33,891 nucleotides of DNA from an uncultured Clostridia bacterium (GCA_947306975.1 CAMZHU010000003.1:1-33891); one strand, 5' to 3'. Positions 1 to 7,893 are shown, counted from the first letter of the stretch. Numbers and translations are program-made. The notes: generated from the letters alone by a model not told the origin.

Positions 1-369
1 AAGCACGAAGGCGATGTCCTCGAGCGCGATTTCCACATCCATGTCGACCTCATCACCAACCATTTCGGCTGGCGTCTCAAATCATTCATCCTGTTCCTTG
101 GAAGGATACTATGTACCGTTACTTACGGATTTGCAGCTTATCTTTTTATAGCCAAGATCAACGACGCTACGAAATACTTCAAGGTAACCGACCTGTATCA
201 TATCCCCTATCAGTATATCTATTGGATATTCCTCGTGCTCCTTGCCATTTCGGCGGTCGTCTTCCTTTGGCAGACGATCATATACCTCATCGGGATCTTT
301 GTTAATTTTGACAAAGCCGATCCCAAGCCTGTGGCTGCCGAGACCGCCGACGTCACGGAGGGTGCATGA
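1..369 (+). CDS. TRAP transporter small permease (DctQ-like), 5' truncated by window edge
   Basis: Frame 1 is open from the first base to a TGA at 367-369 and encodes the last 122 residues of a membrane protein. It contains a conserved-looking loop motif (HIHVDLIT), two hydrophobic segments and a charged tail rich in Ala/Glu/Asp. The DctQ family is the small four-helix membrane subunit of TRAP (tripartite ATP-independent periplasmic) transporters, and it partners with the large permease encoded immediately downstream. The identification rests mostly on that neighbour plus the helix layout and the HI-VD loop. The start codon and probably the solute-binding subunit gene (dctP) lie upstream of the window. 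The ORF track misses this frame because it has no start inside the window; its 111-305 entry is a shadow. Confidence 0.8.
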   Translation, partial: KHEGDVLERDFHIHVDLITNHFGWRLKSFILFLGRILCTVTYGFAAYLFIAKINDATKYFKVTDLYHIPYQYIYWIFLVLLAISAVVFLWQTIIYLIGIFVNFDKADPKPVAAETADVTEGA

Positions 370-409
370 TCATGTCTGGTTTTAAAGAATTGAAAGGGGG
401 AAACACGCT

Positions 410-1723
410 ATGACAGGCTTGACCGTAGGCATCCTCTCTATCGTCGTATTTCTGATACTTCTTTTCTTGGACGTTCCCGTTCATGTGGGAATGATGATTT
501 GCGGCGTCGTTTTCTCGATTTTCCTCGTAAGGACTCCGAAATCCGCTATTACTTTCCTGAGCGAAGCATTCTTCAGCTCGTTCACCAGTTATACCACTTC
601 CGTCATGCCGATGTTCCTGCTGATGGGAAGCCTTGCAGCCGAGTCCCGGCTCGGCGATGACCTGTTTGACTGCTTTGCCGCCGTCATAGGCCACAGGAGA
701 GGCGGCCTCGCCAGCGCGACCATGGTCGCATGCGCTGTGTTCGGAGCCATCTGCGGCTCCGCTGCCGCGACGACTGCTCTTATGTCCCGCGTCGCTTATC
801 CGCAGATGAAAAAATACAACTATAAGGAGACCCTGTCCTGCGGCGGCATTTCCGCCGGCTCGGCACTCTCCATACTTATTCCGCCCAGCATGTCCCTTAT
901 CATGTACGGTCTGACGGCTGAGGCGTCCATAAGCAAGTTGCTCATGGGCGGCATCCTCACCGGCGTCGTTCTGATGATCGTCTTTATAATCGTCGTAAAG
1001 ATCTGGACGATCATTGATCCTCATGTCGCACCGGCAAGCCGCAAATGCACCGGCAAAGAACGCTGGCGCGCTATCAGGCAGGGCGGCATCATAGAGATAT
1101 TCATCGTCTTTGCTCTTTCAATGGGCGGCATGTTCGCTGGCTGGTTCACTCCCACCGAAGCCGGCGTCGTCGGCGTTGCGGGCATGTTCATAGTTTCGCT
1201 CATATTCAAGCGTTTCAGCTTCAAGGTGCTGTGGAACGCGGTTCTCGATACCCTTGTCATGTCTGGCATGATGTACGTCATGATGGTCGGCGCGACCTGC
1301 TTCGGCAAGCTGTTCACCATCTCCGGCATACCGACGGCTATCGGAAACCTGGCAGCGAGCGCGCATCTGTCCAGCTTCGGTATCGTTATGATGATCACTC
1401 TCGTCTATCTGATACTCGGCTGCTTCATCGACTCCGTTCCGCTCGTGCTCCTCATGACCCCGATCTTCCTTCCCGTCGTAGAGATGGCCGGTTTCGATGC
1501 CATCTGGTTCGGCTGCTATGTCGTTGTCGTCATCAGCCTCGGCTCAGTCACTCCCCCTGTCGGCATGGCCTGCTATACCTGCGCAGGCATCGTACGGGAG
1601 GTGGCGGTAACGAAGATCTTCAAGGGTGCCATACCGTTCGACATAGGCTTCGTCGTGATGTGCATCCTGCTCGCACTCTTCCCGCAGATAGCCACATGGC
1701 TGCCGTCCCTTGTAATGGGCTGA
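410..1723 (+). CDS. dctM: TRAP transporter large permease (DctM-like)
   Basis: This 437-residue, strongly hydrophobic protein has about a dozen membrane segments and is the usual length for DctM. Characteristic family stretches include GSAAATTALMSRVAYPQM, followed by a glycine-rich GISAGSALSILIPPS loop, and the C-terminal SVTPPVGMACYT motif. DctM forms the sodium-coupled transport channel of TRAP systems, which import carboxylates, sugar acids and related anions from a binding protein. The ATG is preceded by GAAAGGGGG at good distance. It lies 40 nt after the DctQ-like gene and is followed by two flavoenzyme genes on the same strand, suggesting one operon in which the imported compound is reduced. 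The substrate cannot be read from the sequence. Confidence 0.93.
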   Translation: MTGLTVGILSIVVFLILLFLDVPVHVGMMICGVVFSIFLVRTPKSAITFLSEAFFSSFTSYTTSVMPMFLLMGSLAAESRLGDDLFDCFAAVIGHRRGGLASATMVACAVFGAICGSAAATTALMSRVAYPQMKKYNYKETLSCGGISAGSALSILIPPSMSLIMYGLTAEASISKLLMGGILTGVVLMIVFIIVVKIWTIIDPHVAPASRKCTGKERWRAIRQGGIIEIFIVFALSMGGMFAGWFTPTEAGVVGVAGMFIVSLIFKRFSFKVLWNAVLDTLVMSGMMYVMMVGATCFGKLFTISGIPTAIGNLAASAHLSSFGIVMMITLVYLILGCFIDSVPLVLLMTPIFLPVVEMAGFDAIWFGCYVVVVISLGSVTPPVGMACYTCAGIVREVAVTKIFKGAIPFDIGFVVMCILLALFPQIATWLPSLVMG

Positions 1724-1776
1724 CCGCAGCATAAGTACTAATCTGCCAACTTAATGACTCTGATTTTGAAAGGAGA

Positions 1777-1811
1777 AGCCGGCAGCAGAATAACGATCCC
1801 TGCTGCCGGCT
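1777..1811 (+). promoter_or_regulatory. 12-bp hairpin between Shine-Dalgarno and start codon of the first OYE gene
   Basis: The arms at 1777-1788 and 1800-1811 are perfectly complementary (AGCCGGCAGCAG / CTGCTGCCGGCT) around an 11-nt loop. No T-tract follows, so this is not a normal terminator. The only good Shine-Dalgarno sequence, GAAAGGAG at 1768-1775, lies just upstream of the hairpin. The ATG at 1821 has no SD directly before it. Folding the hairpin leaves about 10 nt between GGAG and ATG, which is a workable spacing. Confidence 0.6.
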
Positions 1812-1820
1812 GATTTGCGT

Positions 1821-3812
1821 ATGAAATATCCTCATGTGTTCTCGCCGATCAAACTCGGCGGCATCTATTACAAGAACCGTATCTTCGCGGCGCCCAACGG
1901 CTTCCACCACCTGACCAGCGACCGCGCACCCACTCCGGAAGAGATCGCCTTCTTTGAGCGCAAGGCCATCGGCGGCTTCGCTTCCGTCACCATCGGCGAG
2001 TGCTGCGTCGACTCTGAACGCGGACTTGCTCATCCGCACATGTTCCAGCTCGACAACCCCCTCGCCTACTCCCGGTTCGGCGCTTATACCCGCGCCATAG
2101 AGCGTCACGGCGCCGTGCCGTCCGTCGAACTCCAGCACTGCGGTATCTTTGCCCACTACATCTATGAGACCGGCAGAAAACTCTACGGTCCTTCTGAAAT
2201 GTTCATCCCCGATGAACACAAGATCAACAACGACGGTGGCGACGTCTATCACTCTGAAGACGGTATGCGCCACATCTATGAGATGACCGAAGAGGACATC
2301 TACCGCATGATCGACAAATTCGCGAAAGCGGCTGCGTTCTCGCAGCGCTGCGGCTGCGGCTCCGTCATGATCCACGGCGGCCATGGCTGGGGCGTTTCCC
2401 AGTTCATCTCTCCCCGCTGGAACAAGCGTACCGACCGCTGGGGCGGAAGCCTCGAGAACCGCATGAGACTGCCTATCGCCATCTGCGACGAGATCCGCAA
2501 GCGCTGCGGCAAGAAGTTCGTCATCGAGTACCGCATGAGCGTCAACGAGTATCTCCCGGACGGTTACGGCATGGATGAGGGCATCGAGATCGCAAAGCTG
2601 CTCGACGGAAAGGTAGACCTTCTCAACGTCTCCTGCGGCGACCACGAGAGCCAGGAAGCCAATGTCCACACTCACCCGACAATGTTCGTTCCTGACGGTG
2701 TGAACGTATGGCTCGCCACAGAGGTCAAGAAGTACGTCGAAACCCCCGTCTCCTGCGTCGGCGGTCTCTGCGAGCCCGAGATGCTCGAAGAGATCATCGC
2801 CACTAAGAAGGCCGACGTCGTTCAGATCGGTCATCAGTCTCTTGCTGACCCCGACCTTCCGATCAAGGCCCGTCTCGGCAAGGAAGACGAGATCAATCTC
2901 TGCCTGCGCTGCAACAACTGCAACAGCTACGGTTTCCTGTACCGTCAGAGATCCTGCACCATCAACCCCGAACTCGGCTTTGAGTTCGACCTCAAGAATG
3001 ATGCACCCCCGAAGTTCAAGAAGAAGGTCCTCGTCATCGGCGGCGGCATGGGCGGTATGCAGGCTGCTCTTACCTGCGCTCAGCGCGGCCACGAAGTTAT
3101 CCTCTGCGAGAAGGAAGCACAGCTCGGCGGCATCCTACGCTGCGAAGACAAGGTCCCGTTCAAGAAGCGTCTTGCCGCTTATATGGACCGTCAGGAGCTC
3201 CTTCTGAACCGTGCCGGCGTCGAGATCCGCAAGAACGTCACTGTAACGCCCGAATACGCCAAAATAATCGGCGCTGATGCAATAGTAGTCGCTCTCGGCG
3301 CGACTCCGATAAAGCCCCCTATCCCGGGCATCGACGGCAAGAATGTAATGAGCGCTGAATACGCTTATGTACATCCTGAAGAAGTCGGTGAAAACGTCGT
3401 CATCCTCGGCGGCGGTCTCGTCGGGACCGAGCTCGGCATCTACCTTGCCATGCTCGACAAGAAGCCGAAGGTCATAGAGATGATGCCCCAGATGAACAAC
3501 GGCGGCAACGCCGGTCAGCAGAACGCCATCGAGGTCGAGATGAGACATCGCGGTGTCACCCTTGACTGCAACACGAAGGCTCTTGAGATCACCGACAAGG
3601 GCGTCCGCTGCGAGAATCCCGACGGCGAGATTTTCTATGATGCTGACACCGTCATCTACGCCGTCGGTCTGAAGCCCCGCTTCGAAGAGGCCAACGCCTT
3701 CTATGACTGTGCTCCGGACTTCCACCAGATCGGCGACTGCGTCGCTGCAAAGAACGTACAGTGCGCAACGATGGCAGGCTTTACAGCCGCAAGAATGATC
3801 GGCAGACTGTAA
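1821..3812 (+). CDS. Old Yellow Enzyme-type NADH:flavin oxidoreductase / 2,4-dienoyl-CoA reductase-like iron-sulfur flavoprotein (copy 1)
   Basis: This 663-residue protein has the three-part layout of the bacterial dienoyl-CoA reductase / enoate reductase / BaiCD-BaiH group. Residues ~1-350 form an FMN-binding TIM barrel with an RTDRWGGSLENR motif. A [4Fe-4S] cysteine cluster sits at C361, C364, C367 and C379. The C-terminal half has two dinucleotide folds (GGGMGG near 407 and a second GGGLVG) ending in IGDCVAA, which binds FAD and NAD(P)H. Such enzymes reduce activated C=C bonds using NAD(P)H. The barrel has Trp190 where E. coli FadH has its catalytic Tyr166, while the partner His (His275) is kept. 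The start is limited by an in-frame stop at 1791; ATG 1821 is preferred by alignment to copy 2, with TTG 1815 as the alternative. The substrate is unknown; context suggests a TRAP-imported unsaturated acid. Confidence 0.9.
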   Translation: MKYPHVFSPIKLGGIYYKNRIFAAPNGFHHLTSDRAPTPEEIAFFERKAIGGFASVTIGECCVDSERGLAHPHMFQLDNPLAYSRFGAYTRAIERHGAVPSVELQHCGIFAHYIYETGRKLYGPSEMFIPDEHKINNDGGDVYHSEDGMRHIYEMTEEDIYRMIDKFAKAAAFSQRCGCGSVMIHGGHGWGVSQFISPRWNKRTDRWGGSLENRMRLPIAICDEIRKRCGKKFVIEYRMSVNEYLPDGYGMDEGIEIAKLLDGKVDLLNVSCGDHESQEANVHTHPTMFVPDGVNVWLATEVKKYVETPVSCVGGLCEPEMLEEIIATKKADVVQIGHQSLADPDLPIKARLGKEDEINLCLRCNNCNSYGFLYRQRSCTINPELGFEFDLKNDAPPKFKKKVLVIGGGMGGMQAALTCAQRGHEVILCEKEAQLGGILRCEDKVPFKKRLAAYMDRQELLLNRAGVEIRKNVTVTPEYAKIIGADAIVVALGATPIKPPIPGIDGKNVMSAEYAYVHPEEVGENVVILGGGLVGTELGIYLAMLDKKPKVIEMMPQMNNGGNAGQQNAIEVEMRHRGVTLDCNTKALEITDKGVRCENPDGEIFYDADTVIYAVGLKPRFEEANAFYDCAPDFHQIGDCVAAKNVQCATMAGFTAARMIGRL

Positions 3813-3829
3813 GCGTAATCACTATCGAT

Positions 3830-3865
3830 CCGTCCGGGCTCATCAGTAGCCCGGACGGGTTTTTT
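3830..3865 (+). terminator. Intrinsic terminator between the two OYE genes
   Basis: A perfect 11-bp GC-rich stem (CCGTCCGGGCT / AGCCCGGACGG, 3830-3840 and 3848-3858) with a 7-nt loop is followed by G and six T. The T-run leads straight into the AAAGGAG ribosome-binding site of the next gene, so no promoter fits between them. Copy 2 must therefore be expressed by read-through or from a promoter inside copy 1. Confidence 0.88.
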
Positions 3866-3880
3866 AAAGGAGCATTTCAA

Positions 3881-5884
3881 ATGTACACTCTCAAATATCC
3901 GCATCTTTTCTCTCCCATAAAACTCGGCGGCATCTACTACAAAAACCGTCTTTTCGCCGCCCCCAACGGGTTCCACCATCTGACCAGCGACCGCGCCCCG
4001 ACGCCGGAGGAGATCGCCTTCTTTGAACGCAAAGCCATCGGTGGATTCGCGCAGGTCACCATAGGCGAGTGCTGCGTCGATTCCGAGCGCGGACTTGCCC
4101 ACCCGCATCAGTTCCAGCTCGACAACCCGCTCGCCTACTCACGCTTCGGCGCTTATACCCGCGCAATAGAGCGTCACGGCGCGGTGCCGTCTGTACAGCT
4201 TCAGCACTGCGGCATATTCTCACACTACATATATGAACACGGCGGAAAGCTGCTTGGACCGTCAGAGCTCTTCATTCCCGACGAGCATCGCGTAAACAGC
4301 GACGGCGACGAGGTCTTCCATCCGGAGGACGGGCTGCGACACGTATATGAGATGACCGAAGAGGACATCTACCGTATGATCGACAAGTTCGCAAAGGCTG
4401 CTGCCTTCGCCCAGCAATGCGGCTGCGGTTCCGTCATGGTACATGCGGGACACGGCTGGGGCATTGCGCAGTTCCTCTCGCCGCGTTTCAACAAGCGCAC
4501 CGACCGTTGGGGCGGCAGCCTTGAAAACCGCATGAGGCTCCTTCTGGCCGTCATCGAGGAGATTCGCAAGCGTTGCGGCAAGAAGCTCGTCATCGAGGTC
4601 CGTATGAGCGCCGACGAATACATGCCGCCTGATGGCTACGACATCTCCACAGGCATAGAGATCGCCAAGATGCTCGACGGCAAGGTCGATTTAATAAACG
4701 TCTCCTGCGGCGACCATGAGAGCCGCGAGTCGGCATGCCGCGCATTCCCGACTATGTTCGTCCCGGATGGCGTGAACGTACATCTGGCGACGGAGATAAA
4801 GCAGTTCGTAAATACACCCGTCTCCACGGTCGGCGGTCTCTGTGAGCCCGAAATGCTGGAAGAGATCATCGCGAGCGGCAAAGCGGATATCGTACAGATC
4901 GGTCACCAGTCGCTCGCAGACCCGGACATGCCCCTCAAGGCACGTCTCGGCAAGGAGGACGAGATCAATCTCTGTCTCCGCTGCAACAACTGCAACAGCT
5001 ATGGTTTCGTCTACCGTCAGAGATCCTGTACGATAAACCCCGAGCTCGGATTTGAGTTCGATCTCAAGAACGACGCTCCCCCTAAGCGCAAATGCCGTGT
5101 GCTCGTTATCGGAGGCGGTATGGGCGGAATGCAGGCGGCTCTCACCTGCGCGCAGCGCGGTCATGAGGTCATCCTCTGTGAGAAAGAAGCACAGCTCGGC
5201 GGTATCCTCCGCTGCGAAGACAAGGTACCGTTCAAAAAGCGTCTCGCCGCTTATATGGACCGTCAGGAACTGCTTCTTAACCGCGCCGGTGTAGAGATCC
5301 GCAAGAACGTCACGGTAACTCCTGAATATGCTAAGACGATCGGCGCAGACGCCATAGTTGCAGCTCTTGGCGCGACTCCGATAAAGCCCCCTATCCCGGG
5401 TATCGATGGCAAGAACGTCCTCAGTTCCGACTACGCCTATGTACACCCTGAAGAAGTCGGAGAGAATGTCGTCATACTTGGCGGCGGCCTCGTCGGCACA
5501 GAACTCAGCATCTATCTCTCCATGCTCGGAAAGAAAGCTACCGTCATCGAGATGCTTCCCCAGATGAACGACGGTGGCAACGCAGGCCAGCAGAATGCCG
5601 TTCAGGTCGAAATGCAGCGTCTCGGCGCGAAGCTTGACTGCAATACTAAAGCTCTCGAGATCACGGACAAGGGACTGCGTGCCGAAAACCCGGACGGCGA
5701 GATCTTCTATGAAGCTGACACCGTCATCTACGCTGTCGGTCTGAAGCCCCGTTTCGAAGAAGCTAACGCCTTTTATGACTGCGCTCCCGATTTCCATCAG
5801 ATCGGCGACTGCGTCGCGGCGAAGAATATCCAGTGTGCAACGATGGCAGGTTTCACGGCAGCCAGAATGATCGGCAAAGTCTGA
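3881..5884 (+). CDS. Old Yellow Enzyme-type NADH:flavin oxidoreductase / 2,4-dienoyl-CoA reductase-like iron-sulfur flavoprotein (copy 2)
   Basis: This 667-residue paralogue of the preceding gene is collinear along its whole length. It has the same FMN barrel, a CLRCNNC...C iron-sulfur cluster and the same two dinucleotide-binding folds. The C-terminal reductase half is almost identical between copies. The barrel differs more, for example MPPDGYDISTG versus LPDGYGMDEG and SRESACRAFP versus SQEANVHTHP. This suggests shared electron input but different substrates. It also has Trp in place of the usual catalytic Tyr (HAGHGWG). The track's start at 3761 lies inside copy 1 and is rejected. ATG 3881 follows AAAGGAG at normal spacing and matches the copy-1 N terminus. 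Synonymous codons differ throughout, so this is an old duplication and not an assembly repeat. Confidence 0.9.
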   Translation: MYTLKYPHLFSPIKLGGIYYKNRLFAAPNGFHHLTSDRAPTPEEIAFFERKAIGGFAQVTIGECCVDSERGLAHPHQFQLDNPLAYSRFGAYTRAIERHGAVPSVQLQHCGIFSHYIYEHGGKLLGPSELFIPDEHRVNSDGDEVFHPEDGLRHVYEMTEEDIYRMIDKFAKAAAFAQQCGCGSVMVHAGHGWGIAQFLSPRFNKRTDRWGGSLENRMRLLLAVIEEIRKRCGKKLVIEVRMSADEYMPPDGYDISTGIEIAKMLDGKVDLINVSCGDHESRESACRAFPTMFVPDGVNVHLATEIKQFVNTPVSTVGGLCEPEMLEEIIASGKADIVQIGHQSLADPDMPLKARLGKEDEINLCLRCNNCNSYGFVYRQRSCTINPELGFEFDLKNDAPPKRKCRVLVIGGGMGGMQAALTCAQRGHEVILCEKEAQLGGILRCEDKVPFKKRLAAYMDRQELLLNRAGVEIRKNVTVTPEYAKTIGADAIVAALGATPIKPPIPGIDGKNVLSSDYAYVHPEEVGENVVILGGGLVGTELSIYLSMLGKKATVIEMLPQMNDGGNAGQQNAVQVEMQRLGAKLDCNTKALEITDKGLRAENPDGEIFYEADTVIYAVGLKPRFEEANAFYDCAPDFHQIGDCVAAKNIQCATMAGFTAARMIGKV

Positions 5885-5902
5885 TAATCACAAAACAAGA
5901 AG

Positions 5903-5938
5903 AATCGGTGCTCTTTGACGGAGCACCGATTTTTCTTG
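5903..5938 (+). terminator. Intrinsic terminator after OYE copy 2
   Basis: An 11-bp stem AATCGGTGCTC / GAGCACCGATT with a 7-nt loop runs into a TTTTCTTG tail, 18 nt after the stop codon. It closes the TRAP/OYE operon. Confidence 0.88.
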
Positions 5939-5964
5939 TAATGCCTGCAAAACAGTGATAAAAT
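5936..5964 (+). promoter_or_regulatory. Candidate promoter for the degV gene
   Basis: TTGTAA at 5936-5941 and TAAAAT at 5959-5964 are separated by 17 nt, in the AT-rich gap after the terminator. The expected transcription start is near 5971, leaving a leader of about 50 nt. The match is reasonable but not perfect. Confidence 0.4.
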
Positions 5965-6022
5965 GTAATAAATTGTTTAATATCAATACTGTTAGTCTAT
6001 CCGCAGAGAAAGGAACCCGCAC

Positions 6023-6868
6023 ATGAAGATCAAGATATCTGCCGACAGCACATGCGATCTCCCTTCCGAGATCATTGAAAGATATAATATAAGCATCATC
6101 CCGCTGTATATAATCAAGGACGGTCAGGCATACAAGGATGGGCTGGAGATAACCCCGGATGAGATCTTCCAGTACGTCGACAGCGGCGCCGGTATCTGCA
6201 GCACTTCTGCCGTCAATATATCCGATTACCACGACTGCTTTTCCGAGTACCTGAAAGAGTATGACGCCGTCATACACATAAATATCAGCAGCAAGTTCTC
6301 TGTATGCAACCAGAACGCGCTTGCAGCTGCGGAGGATTTCGAAAACGTATATGTGGTGAACTCCTACAACCTCTCGACCGGCAGCGGGCATCTTGCCATC
6401 GACGCAGCGCAGATGGCTGAGGCTGGGATGGATCCGAAGGATATCTATGACCGTCTGAACGAAAACGCAAAGAAGCTGGAAGTCAGTTTTGTAATCGATA
6501 CGCTTAAGTACCTCCGCAAGGGCGGCCGATGCTCGGCCCTGGCAGCTCTCGGCGCAAATGTTCTGAAACTCAAGCCCTGCATCGAGGTCAAAGACGGCGC
6601 TATGGGCGTGGGCAAAAAATACCGCGGAAACTTCGATAAGGTGATCATACAGTACGTTCACGACCGGCTCGCCGGCAGGACGGATATCGACCCCCGAAGG
6701 ATCTTCATCACCAATACGACGCATGTGTCCAAAGACATCATCAAAGCGGTGCGCGACGAGATAAACGCATGCCAAAAGTTCGATGAAATCTGCGAATCGT
6801 ACGCCGGCTGCACTATATCCAACCACTGCGGTACGGTCTGCCTGGGCATTCTCTTCTTTACTAAATAA
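6023..6868 (+). CDS. DegV family fatty-acid-binding protein
   Basis: This 281-residue protein begins MKIKISADSTCDLPSE, the standard DegV N terminus. It also carries the STSAVN ligand-site motif, the LKYLRKGGRCS segment and a C-terminal HCGTVCLGILFF segment. DegV proteins bind a single fatty acid. Some (FakB) present it to the kinase FakA for phosphorylation and entry into phospholipid synthesis; others have no known kinase. No fakA is in the window, so that role is only possible. The ATG at 6023 follows GAGAAAGGAA. The gene stands alone between two terminators and is convergent with whiA. Confidence 0.92.
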   Translation: MKIKISADSTCDLPSEIIERYNISIIPLYIIKDGQAYKDGLEITPDEIFQYVDSGAGICSTSAVNISDYHDCFSEYLKEYDAVIHINISSKFSVCNQNALAAAEDFENVYVVNSYNLSTGSGHLAIDAAQMAEAGMDPKDIYDRLNENAKKLEVSFVIDTLKYLRKGGRCSALAALGANVLKLKPCIEVKDGAMGVGKKYRGNFDKVIIQYVHDRLAGRTDIDPRRIFITNTTHVSKDIIKAVRDEINACQKFDEICESYAGCTISNHCGTVCLGILFFTK

Positions 6869-6904
6869 CGGACGCTCAAGACAGGAGCACGCCATAAAGA
6901 AACC

Positions 6905-6932
6905 AACCGGGAAGCAATTGTGCTTCCCGGTT
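6905..6932. terminator. Probable bidirectional terminator between degV and whiA
   Basis: A 12-bp perfect stem AACCGGGAAGCA / TGCTTCCCGGTT with an ATTG loop sits between the two convergent genes. The plus side has only TCTGTATCC after the stem, while the minus side reads into GGTTTCTTTATGG. T-tracts are weak on both sides. Confidence 0.7.
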
Positions 6933-6953
6933 TCTGTATCCTTATGTCCGGTC

Positions 6954-7859
6954 TCAGCCGATGTTTTCGGCGATTTCGGTCAGTTTGCGGATCCTGTGAT
7001 TTAGACAGGATTTCGTTATGGGCGGCGTATGCGCCGCTGCGAGTTCCGACATGCTGTACTCGGGATTCTCCAGACGCAGCATTGCCGTCTCCCTCAGACG
7101 TTCAGGCAGGCTCTCGATACCGCTGTTCTGTCCGATCTTCCGTATGGCTTCCAGCTGCCTCTGGGCCGCATCGACGCTTTTCAGTACGTTCGCAGTGTCG
7201 CAGTTGACCTTCCGGTTCACGCTGTTTGTCATTTCCTTCTCTATCTTTGCGGACATAACGTTCATTGCGGACACAGGCGCTCCGAGAGTCGTGAGCATAT
7301 CCGCAATGGCTTCGCTCTGTTTGAAGTAGACTATATAGTTTCCTCCGCGGGATGTGCTTTTGGGCTCAAACCCCATGTCGAGCAGCATCGGAAATATCTC
7401 GCGGCTGACATTATAGTGGTCGGTCACGAGTTCCAGATGATACCTTTTCATGGGATCGGTCACAGAGCCGCCGGCAAGGAACGCCCCTTTGATAAAGCTC
7501 ACCCTGCAGCAATCCTCTTCCAGGACGCTGAGGTTTATATGGTGCGCCACAAGACTCGACCCTCCATATCCGTAGGTGTCGAAAACGCGCGCCAGTTTCT
7601 CCGGATCATTCATCGCGAACGTGACCTTGCCACGTTGTTCCGATACGTCGGGCAGAATGTCAAAGGTGATCCCAAATGCGCGTCTGAACAATCTCGGCAG
7701 TGCTCCGGCAAATTCACGGCTCTCTGTGATTATCCTGATCTCCTTAGAGGAAAAAGTATTGCAGTAAAGCAGTATTCCGTAGCACATGGCCACGCTGCAG
7801 CACTTCCTGTTGGTAAGCTCTCTGCAGATCTCCTCTTTTACACTGGATGAAAACGACAC
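6954..7859 (-). CDS. whiA: Sporulation/cell-division regulator WhiA
   Basis: This 301-residue protein matches WhiA across its length. The N-terminal domain (MSFSSSVKEEICREL) is followed by a LAGLIDADG-homing-endonuclease-like domain with FIKGAFLAGGSVTDP and HLELVTDHY. The C-terminal helix-turn-helix region includes MSELAAAHTPPITKSCLNHRIRKL. WhiA is a conserved DNA-binding regulator, tied to sporulation in Streptomyces and to cell division and chromosome segregation in Bacillus. The start codon is GTG (7857-7859), supported by a strong GGGAGGAGGTG upstream. It is last in the hprK-murB-rapZ-whiA operon, 34 nt after rapZ. The yvcK/gluP gene usually found between rapZ and whiA is absent. Confidence 0.96.
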   Translation of the reverse strand: MSFSSSVKEEICRELTNRKCCSVAMCYGILLYCNTFSSKEIRIITESREFAGALPRLFRRAFGITFDILPDVSEQRGKVTFAMNDPEKLARVFDTYGYGGSSLVAHHINLSVLEEDCCRVSFIKGAFLAGGSVTDPMKRYHLELVTDHYNVSREIFPMLLDMGFEPKSTSRGGNYIVYFKQSEAIADMLTTLGAPVSAMNVMSAKIEKEMTNSVNRKVNCDTANVLKSVDAAQRQLEAIRKIGQNSGIESLPERLRETAMLRLENPEYSMSELAAAHTPPITKSCLNHRIRKLTEIAENIG

Positions 7860-7893
7860 GCCGAAACACCTCCTCCCGGCGCCGTTCCAATGA

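Noticed and set aside
1778-1810. Terminator between dctM and the first OYE gene
   Set aside because: The stem is strong but is followed by GATTTGCG, not a T-run, and it lies between a Shine-Dalgarno sequence and the start codon.
1620-3092. 490-codon minus-strand ORF opposite the first OYE gene
   Set aside because: It is an antisense shadow of a strongly coding plus-strand gene; the translation has no recognisable motif and the plus-strand protein is unmistakable. The same applies to 4691-5797 minus and 353-1024 minus.
1821-5884. Tandem OYE genes as a recent duplication or assembly repeat
   Set aside because: Synonymous sites differ throughout, the intergenic regions are unrelated and the barrels have diverged; only short identical nucleotide stretches remain.
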